Assembly (NCBI GenBank): GCA_022361535.1
Contig: JAKSAU010000138.1
Coordinates: forward strand, 1 to 10,636
Length of the DNA: 10,636 nucleotides
From: Desulfobacterales bacterium
GTDB taxonomy: Bacteria; Desulfobacterota; Desulfobacteria; Desulfobacterales; Desulfobacteraceae
Direction: 5' to 3'
The translations under genes were made by a program, and so were the position numbers. The notes under the pieces were generated by a model, which saw only the letters and a list, made by a program, of their open reading frames with translations, searched no databases and had not been told where the DNA came from. This document shows, one piece after another, positions 6,369-10,636 of the stretch; position 1 is the first letter of the stretch; each line of letters starts with the position of its first letter.

Positions 6369-7007
6369 CTAAATCTTGAGCTGGTTCAATTGAATGGTGA
6401 CCGCTTTGACCATATTATCCCTTAAGTTTGCTTCAAAGCGTTCCTTTTGTTCCTGGGTTAATTCATCCCAGGTATCCGGCATAAGGGTTGTTTCCCCCAA
6501 TTGTGAAAAGCGTTCTTCACGATTGGTTTTGCTAACTCGCTTGGTATGTTTACGGCTTAGCACCAATTCCATGGCAATATAAGACCTGGGTCTTTGTTTG
6601 ACTATACCCAACAGGATATTCCTATCTGAAAATCCATATGCAACCAACCCTTCAATTTTAAACACCTGGCGGGGAACGATCTCAATTATCATATCCACCT
6701 GTCCGGATGTCATAGCGTCTTTACCGGAAACTTCTTGAGCATTGTATCCCTTGTCTTTTAAGTACTCAATCACGGTCTGGGTGAGTTGTGGTTTGAGCGT
6801 AAGAGATTCAATTGTATTGATTTTATGCCGGATCACCGCTGTCTGCTTCTTCACATAATAAGGATGTTCGGGAAATGAATTGAGAACCCCAAAAACCTTG
6901 GGTGTGATTGGCTTTGTATCCGGGCTCTTTTCCGAACAGCCTTGAAAAACAATTGCCACAAAAACTGCTGCCAGTAGGATGATCCATACTCTGAAATAAG
7001 AACTCAT
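6369..7007 (-). CDS. Lipoprotein of unknown function
   Basis: The 212-residue product begins with a short charged end and a hydrophobic helix (residues 7-20), then the lipobox VFQGC with C24 as the lipidated cysteine. S25 at +2 predicts the outer membrane under the E. coli Lol rule. The mature part has mixed alpha/beta character with a segment YLKDKGYNAQEV and then DMIIEIVPRQVF. That pattern is seen in lipoproteins that compute a variable-length 'LxxxGY' motif before a beta strand, but I cannot name the family. The C-terminal third is highly charged. GGGAGG precedes the ATG at 7007 by seven bases. It lies 21 bases after the flavoprotein gene and 46 before the TPR-like gene, suggesting the three are co-expressed. 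Confidence 0.82.
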   Translation of the reverse strand: MSSYFRVWIILLAAVFVAIVFQGCSEKSPDTKPITPKVFGVLNSFPEHPYYVKKQTAVIRHKINTIESLTLKPQLTQTVIEYLKDKGYNAQEVSGKDAMTSGQVDMIIEIVPRQVFKIEGLVAYGFSDRNILLGIVKQRPRSYIAMELVLSRKHTKRVSKTNREERFSQLGETTLMPDTWDELTQEQKERFEANLRDNMVKAVTIQLNQLKI

Positions 7008-7028
7008 CTGTGCCTCCCGATTATCTGC

Positions 7029-7511
7029 TTACCGGACAAGTTTCAAGGCCAAATCTGCAACCCGCTGTCCCAAAAGCTCTCCATTCTTAAGTGTTTTTTC
7101 ATCAGGTGCACCAACGCAAGCAACCCCGTAATGCCCGGTAGCTGCCATCGGATCACCAGTGATCACCATGCCGTAAATCATCATTGCCTGAATAATACCC
7201 ATCAACGTTGTTTCCTTCCCCCCGGTAGCATCTCCTGAAGTGGTAAAGGCGGCTCCGATTTTTCCTTCCATTTTACGCCGGGTACTGACAAAAGAATCAA
7301 ACACCTGTTTGAGTTCTGCAGCCATTGATCCGAAATACACGGGGGATCCGGCAATAATACCCGCAGCATCTAAAAAGTCTTCTTTTGTAACTTGATCACA
7401 GGATTTTAAAACCGCCTGGACTCCGTCCCGGGCATCAACGCCTTGGGCCACAGATTCTGCAAGCTTACGGGTATTCCCGCCCTTTGAAAAATAGAGCACA
7501 AGTATGTTCAT
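7029..7511 (-). CDS. Flavodoxin/WrbA-like flavoprotein
   Basis: This 160-residue protein has a flavodoxin-like fold. The FMN-phosphate loop is YFSKGGNTRKLA (S9 to T14). GSPVYFGSMAAELKQVFD (55-72) and FTTSGDATGGKETTLMGI (89-106) are the second and third flavin-contacting loops, the last being close to the WrbA pattern. GHYGVACVG with GELLGQRVA near the end also fits WrbA-type NAD(P)H:quinone reductases or multimeric flavodoxins. Length is somewhat below typical WrbA (about 200), and there is no iron-sulfur motif. It is probably a cytoplasmic FMN electron carrier or quinone reductase; substrate unknown. The ATG at 7511 has GGAGA about six bases upstream. The 79-base gap before it may hold its own promoter, but none is clear. 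Confidence 0.85.
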   Translation of the reverse strand: MNILVLYFSKGGNTRKLAESVAQGVDARDGVQAVLKSCDQVTKEDFLDAAGIIAGSPVYFGSMAAELKQVFDSFVSTRRKMEGKIGAAFTTSGDATGGKETTLMGIIQAMMIYGMVITGDPMAATGHYGVACVGAPDEKTLKNGELLGQRVADLALKLVR

Positions 7512-7590
7512 GACGTTCTCCGCTGAAGATTGCTTAGTTGAATGACATCCTACCTTACATGCTTTTGCCTAAGGATGCAAACTTGAGAAT

Positions 7591-7845
7591 TTATACATGT
7601 CGGGAGGCGTCATCATAGGATGCACATCCGGTTCCCCCTTCCATACAAGGGTGGAAACTGTACCTTGATTTGATCGCCTCACCTGCACGAATTAGCGCAT
7701 CACCCACTTTAAGAAAAATTTTGGCCCCAAAGCCTGAGTTACGATCCTTTTTCAAACGTCGAAGCCGTCTAAGATTGGCCTCCTTTTCCATCTGCGCTTG
7801 TTTTTGCTTTGCCATTATTCTTAAAAAATAAAGATCGTTTGTCAT
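7591..7845 (-). CDS. Small basic hypothetical protein coupled to mocR
   Basis: I do not recognise this 84-residue protein. Residues 11-34 are a strongly basic, probably helical segment rich in Lys, Arg, Gln and Glu (for example ANLRRLRRLKKDR). Residues 41-61 form an amphipathic helix ending GDALIRAGEAIKSRY. The tail has two cysteines (C67 and C74) around a glycine-rich loop, HPCMEGGTGC. There is no signal peptide. Its Shine-Dalgarno GGGAGG directly abuts the TAG stop of the mocR-type gene (7858-7860), and the ATG at 7845 follows eight bases later, which is a strong sign of a real, translationally coupled gene. Nucleic-acid or membrane-surface binding would fit its charge, but this is inference. 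Confidence 0.72.
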   Translation of the reverse strand: MTNDLYFLRIMAKQKQAQMEKEANLRRLRRLKKDRNSGFGAKIFLKVGDALIRAGEAIKSRYSFHPCMEGGTGCASYDDASRHV

Positions 7846-7857
7846 TTTTCATCCTCC

Positions 7858-9384
7858 CTAAAAATGGCCCAGACCGCTTAATCCGGCATCTCCCGGTGAC
7901 CTGCGCAACAGCTCTTTGACAGCCTCGGCTAGAAGTTCCATGCCTTTTTGAATATCAGAGAGATCTGTCCATGCCCATCCGAGGCGAAACGCATTTACAA
8001 ACCCCTGATTCATATCAAAAATTGGTCCGGGTGCCATGTTCACCCCTTTGTCCAAAAGGGAAATCAGCAACGCCACACTGGAATACCCTTGCGGCAGTGT
8101 CACCCAAAGAGAAAACCCGCCAGTGGGCCTGGTCCATGATACACCGTCAGGCATAAGGTCATTTAAGGCCAAAAGCATTGTATCCCGGCGTTCCCGGTAG
8201 ATATTTTTAACCTTTTCCAAGTGCTCATCATGGGCATTAGATTGCAAAAACGCAGTAGCAACCCCCTGCATCAGCGGGGGACCTGTCTGCGCCATCAAGC
8301 GTTTGATCCGCATAAACTCACGAATCCGTACAGAAGATGAAATCATCCATCCGACACGCAAACCTGGCATGAGGGATTTGGACAACGATGAAACCAGTAT
8401 GGTCCTCTCATCCCCTAAAAGACGGATCATGGGTTCGACAGGATCGTCATCCAGCCTCAACTCTTCAAAAACTTCGTCCGAGAGTACAATTCCATTATTT
8501 TGCCTGGCCCATGATGCAACTGCCTGCCTTTGATCTATCGAAAAAGTTTCGCCTGTCGGGTTTTGAAATTCAGGGCAAAGGCTCAGCAGATTGCACTGAC
8601 CTGTTGCACGACTTGCCAATTGATCGGCCATATTCATGCCGTTAGCCGAAGTAACAGTCTCCACCCAATTTCCGTGGCTGGTAAAAGCATCGACGACGCC
8701 CTGAAACCCGGGTGTTTCAATAAAAACCTGGCGGCTCTTTTCGGCAGCATCCACCGCAGCAATACTCACCCCCTGCTGGGATCCTACTGTGATTAAAACC
8801 TGATCCGGAGAAATGGCGACGCCTTTGTCACCATAGCGGGCGGCAATGCATTCCCGGAGTTCAGGCATACCCTGCAGATCCCCGTATGACAGGTAATCAT
8901 TGGCTCCTTTCTGCAGTGCCGATCCAACCATCTTTTCAAAAAGTCCTTCATCCATCAGGCCGGGATCTGGTACACCTTTGGAAAAATCAATAGTACCGGG
9001 CCTGGATGCTGCAGTCATCAGATCACACAACCCCTTTGACACGCGTTGCCGAAGCTGACGGGCGGCTCTTGCCGGAAGGGTGTGTTTTTCTAAAGCCGCT
9101 TGTCCTGGCACCGGTGTGGATTCTTCCTCACTTATTATCTCGCCCTGATCACTTACAAATGTACCCCGGCCCACATGACACTGGGTTTTCCCCTGTTTTT
9201 TCAAATCCTCAAATGCCCTTCTAATGGTAGCCTGGGTCACACCGACAGACTTGGCAAATGCTGCAACCGTCGGCAGTTTATCTCCCGGTTTAACCGCACC
9301 ATTTTCAATAGCCTGATTTACCTGGTCACGGATCTGAACATACAAGGGTTTTCCGGATTTTTTATCAAGTTCAATATCAATCAT
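7858..9384 (-). CDS. MocR/GabR-type regulator: GntR helix-turn-helix fused to aminotransferase-like domain
   Basis: From the ATG at 9384 the product has 508 residues, typical for MocR proteins; numbering here includes five extra residues from an in-frame TTG at 9399. Residues about 17-85 are a winged GntR domain (GKPLYVQIRDQVNQAIENGA, with LPTVAAFAKSVGVTQATIRRAFE as recognition helices, then GRGTFV). Residues about 135-495 form a fold-I PLP domain: N280 in PEFQNPTG, D308 in LSDEVFEELR, K341 in SSLSKSLMPGLRVGW (Schiff-base lysine) and R472 in FRLGW (carboxylate binding). The usual Tyr three residues after the Asp is F311. MocR proteins sense PLP or amino acids and control nearby metabolic genes. 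The TTG is rejected because it overlaps the GGAGG that serves the ATG. It diverges from the CoA-transferase gene. Confidence 0.92.
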   Translation of the reverse strand: MIDIELDKKSGKPLYVQIRDQVNQAIENGAVKPGDKLPTVAAFAKSVGVTQATIRRAFEDLKKQGKTQCHVGRGTFVSDQGEIISEEESTPVPGQAALEKHTLPARAARQLRQRVSKGLCDLMTAASRPGTIDFSKGVPDPGLMDEGLFEKMVGSALQKGANDYLSYGDLQGMPELRECIAARYGDKGVAISPDQVLITVGSQQGVSIAAVDAAEKSRQVFIETPGFQGVVDAFTSHGNWVETVTSANGMNMADQLASRATGQCNLLSLCPEFQNPTGETFSIDQRQAVASWARQNNGIVLSDEVFEELRLDDDPVEPMIRLLGDERTILVSSLSKSLMPGLRVGWMISSSVRIREFMRIKRLMAQTGPPLMQGVATAFLQSNAHDEHLEKVKNIYRERRDTMLLALNDLMPDGVSWTRPTGGFSLWVTLPQGYSSVALLISLLDKGVNMAPGPIFDMNQGFVNAFRLGWAWTDLSDIQKGMELLAEAVKELLRRSPGDAGLSGLGHF

Positions 9385-9403
9385 TTTGAGATCCTCCAAA
9401 TTA

Positions 9404-9423
9404 ATACCGTATTATTATCGTAT
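9404..9423. promoter_or_regulatory. Repeat element over the mocR promoter, candidate MocR operator
   Basis: ATACCGTATTATTATCGTAT matches its own reverse complement at 14 of 20 positions. Read on the minus strand it also contains two direct copies of ATACG followed by A/G and T, spaced 11 bp, about one helical turn. GabR, the best-studied MocR protein, binds direct ATACCA-type repeats, so this is a credible site. It covers the predicted mocR -10 (9414-9419), which fits autorepression. Operator identity is inferred. Confidence 0.45.
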
Positions 9424-9441
9424 CAATTTCAATTAAGTCAA
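9414..9441 (-). promoter_or_regulatory. Candidate sigma-70 promoter for the mocR unit
   Basis: On the minus strand TTGACT (-35, 9436-9441) and GATAAT (-10, 9414-9419) each match consensus at five of six positions with 16-base spacing. The leader to the ATG at 9384 would be about 23 bases and contain the GGAGG. This is the best-matching minus-strand promoter I see in the window. Confidence 0.55.
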
Positions 9442-9465
9442 ATATTATTTTATTTATGCCTTCAG

Positions 9466-9494
9466 TTGATCCAGGTTGAAGTTCCGGATATATT
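9466..9494 (+). promoter_or_regulatory. Candidate sigma-70 promoter for the CoA-transferase gene
   Basis: TTGATC (-35, 9466-9471) and TATATT (-10, 9489-9494) lie 17 bases apart, reading toward the gene at 9543. The -10 overlaps a small palindrome ATATA-TT-TATAT (9488-9499). The leader would be about 42 bases. The ends of this and the mocR promoter are only about 25 bases apart, so a factor bound between them could affect both. Confidence 0.45.
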
Positions 9495-9542
9495 TATATT
9501 CTCAGCAAAGAGGACAACTTTCCCAAATCAAAGGTGAACATA

Positions 9543-10636
9543 ATGAAAAATTCTCCAGCCCTTATAAAACTTAAAGATATTGGTGATGTTGTAATCCGAC
9601 ACCTGGGCACCTTAGAAAACATCAACTGCTATATAGGTTCCAATGCAGCCACCCCTACAGCCAGCATTGCAGCCCTCACAGATGCCATTAAAAACGATAC
9701 GGGTGACATCCCTTTTATGAAAATGTTCCATATTCTTCTCCACGGCCCTGTACCCTATGTTGAGGAAGGTCTCCAGGACCGGGTCAAAGCATATTCGATC
9801 TTCTCAGGCGGAGAGGTCCGCCAGGCAGCCGATCAGGGCCGGGCTTATTACCTGCCCTGCACCCTGGCTAATATGGACCGGCTCATCGGTAAAGGGTGCG
9901 GTTATGAAATAGATATGGTGATCATGAAGGTTCGTCAAAACCCGGTAACAGGAGAATTTAGCCTTGGATTATCCGTTGATGCGATTCATGCTGCCTTGGA
10001 GACCGCCAAACTTGTCATTGCTGAATTGGATCCATCCATGCCCTTTACCCATGGCCAAAGTGTCATATCAGGCCAGGATATCGATTATATTATTGAAGAT
10101 GGTATCAAGCCTGTCTATAGTTTTGACGCGCCGGACTTCAATCAATTGTCAAACGAGGAGAAAAGAATCGGGGAATTGATCTGCGGCCATTTTTTAAAAG
10201 ACGGTAGCACGCTGCAAGTCGGGTTAGGTAAAATACCGGATGCCGTTGTCGGTGTCATAGCCGCTTCCGGTATAAAAGACCTGGGCGTCCAGACCGAACT
10301 TTACGGGGACGGCCTGATGTATCTGCAAGAAAAAGGGATAATTACCAACAAAAAGAAAAAAATTAATACCGGTTACTCCACCACCAGCCTGATCATGGGC
10401 TCCAGGGAATTGTACGATTATGTAGACATGCGCTCCCAGGTCCAGATGCGGCCCTGCACATACACCAATGCCGCACATACTATTCAAAGCTGTGCCCCGT
10501 TTTTGTCGGTAAACACAGCCATCGGAGTAGACTTGTCAGGTAATGTTTGGGCAGATTTCATTGATCCGTCACGGTATTATGGTGGGGTTGGAGGGCAACC
10601 TGACTTTGTGCGGGCATTGAGTCATAAACGATACGG
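9543..10636 (+). CDS. Acetyl-CoA hydrolase / 4-hydroxybutyrate CoA-transferase family protein, N-terminal part (runs off the window)
   Basis: An open frame of 364 codons starts at an ATG preceded by AAAGGTG and leaves the right edge without a stop; about 70-90 residues are probably missing. The N-terminal domain shows LLHGPVPYVEEGL, SGGEVRQAADQGRAYYLPC and IAELDPSMPFTHG, as in this family. The second domain shows GLGKIPDAV (227-235), Q250-T-E252-L-Y-G-D-G with E252 as the likely catalytic glutamate that carries the CoA thioester, and GGVGGQPDFVRA (347-358). These enzymes move CoA between acetyl-CoA and another acid, or hydrolyse it. The patterns are nearer to 4-hydroxybutyrate-type transferases than to succinyl-CoA:acetate transferases, but the substrate cannot be fixed from sequence alone. 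Confidence 0.9.
   Translation, partial: MKNSPALIKLKDIGDVVIRHLGTLENINCYIGSNAATPTASIAALTDAIKNDTGDIPFMKMFHILLHGPVPYVEEGLQDRVKAYSIFSGGEVRQAADQGRAYYLPCTLANMDRLIGKGCGYEIDMVIMKVRQNPVTGEFSLGLSVDAIHAALETAKLVIAELDPSMPFTHGQSVISGQDIDYIIEDGIKPVYSFDAPDFNQLSNEEKRIGELICGHFLKDGSTLQVGLGKIPDAVVGVIAASGIKDLGVQTELYGDGLMYLQEKGIITNKKKKINTGYSTTSLIMGSRELYDYVDMRSQVQMRPCTYTNAAHTIQSCAPFLSVNTAIGVDLSGNVWADFIDPSRYYGGVGGQPDFVRALSHKRY

Noticed and set aside
7546..7577. Inverted repeat CATCCT/AGGATG with a 20-base loop, overlapping a competing CCTTA/TAAGG pair, in the gap before the flavoprotein gene
   Set aside because: The stems are short, mutually exclusive and lack a T-run, so neither a terminator nor an operator can be supported.
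9385..9399. TTG at 9399 as the mocR start
   Set aside because: It would put the start codon on top of the GGAGG that is correctly spaced for the ATG at 9384.
9100..9537. Plus-strand open frame of 145 codons overlapping the 5' end of mocR and its promoter region
   Set aside because: It lies antisense to a confidently identified gene, its translation is rich in Phe, Leu, Ile and Cys without any domain pattern, and no Shine-Dalgarno precedes it.
10224..10487. Minus-strand 87-codon frame inside the CoA-transferase gene
   Set aside because: The plus-strand frame is open throughout and carries family motifs across this stretch.
1..10636. Mobile elements, CRISPR arrays, tRNA or rRNA genes, and known riboswitches
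   Set aside because: I looked for transposase or integrase motifs, regularly spaced repeats and tRNA-like cloverleaf elements on both strands and saw none. In particular I saw no lysine riboswitch before lysA; its leader is only 34 bases.

Overview
The window reads as a chromosomal segment from a free-living, motile, metabolically versatile Gram-negative bacterium. It most resembles a sulfate-reducing deltaproteobacterium (Desulfobacterota, Desulfobacteraceae-like). That placement is inferred from gene content: CheX, HD-GYP and PilZ signalling, a sigma-54 activator, an acetyl-CoA hydrolase/CoA-transferase, and a LysA of the 'GALCENND' kind. No rRNA or tRNA is present to confirm it. Genes are tightly packed. 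The only sizeable gene-free stretches are two divergent intergenic regions (3114-3332 and 9385-9542), and both carry recognisable promoter-like and operator-like elements. I see no mobile element, CRISPR array or RNA gene.

Region 1 (1-3113, all minus strand) is a signal-transduction unit. In transcription order it encodes a receiver-GAF-HD-GYP protein (predicted c-di-GMP phosphodiesterase), a PilZ-domain protein (predicted c-di-GMP receptor), CheX (predicted CheY-P phosphatase), a stand-alone CheY, and the start of a sigma-54-dependent AAA+ activator that has no receiver domain of its own. The unit joins c-di-GMP turnover and sensing to CheY phosphorylation, and probably to transcription through sigma-54.

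Region 2 (3261-5448, plus strand) is a probable three-gene operon: an Lrp/AsnC regulator, diaminopimelate decarboxylase (lysA, last step of lysine synthesis) and the CutA1 protein. A sigma-70-like promoter with a perfect 16-bp AT-rich palindrome over its -10 lies upstream and suggests autoregulation.

Region 3 (5462-9384, minus strand) is a second probable transcription unit. It runs from a MocR-type regulator (GntR helix-turn-helix fused to an aminotransferase-like domain), through a small basic protein apparently translationally coupled to it, a WrbA/flavodoxin-like flavoprotein and a lipoprotein of unknown function, to a TPR-like protein of unknown function. It converges on cutA.

Region 4 (9543-10636, plus strand) is the 5' part of an acetyl-CoA hydrolase/4-hydroxybutyrate CoA-transferase family gene, transcribed divergently from mocR. 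The shared 158-bp region holds facing promoter candidates and an ATACG-type repeat over the mocR -10. The layout suggests the MocR protein controls itself and possibly the CoA-transferase.

No single gene here is of an unknown class with a striking signature. The least explained parts are the small coupled protein after mocR, the lipoprotein/TPR pair, and the separated receiver and sigma-54 activator.
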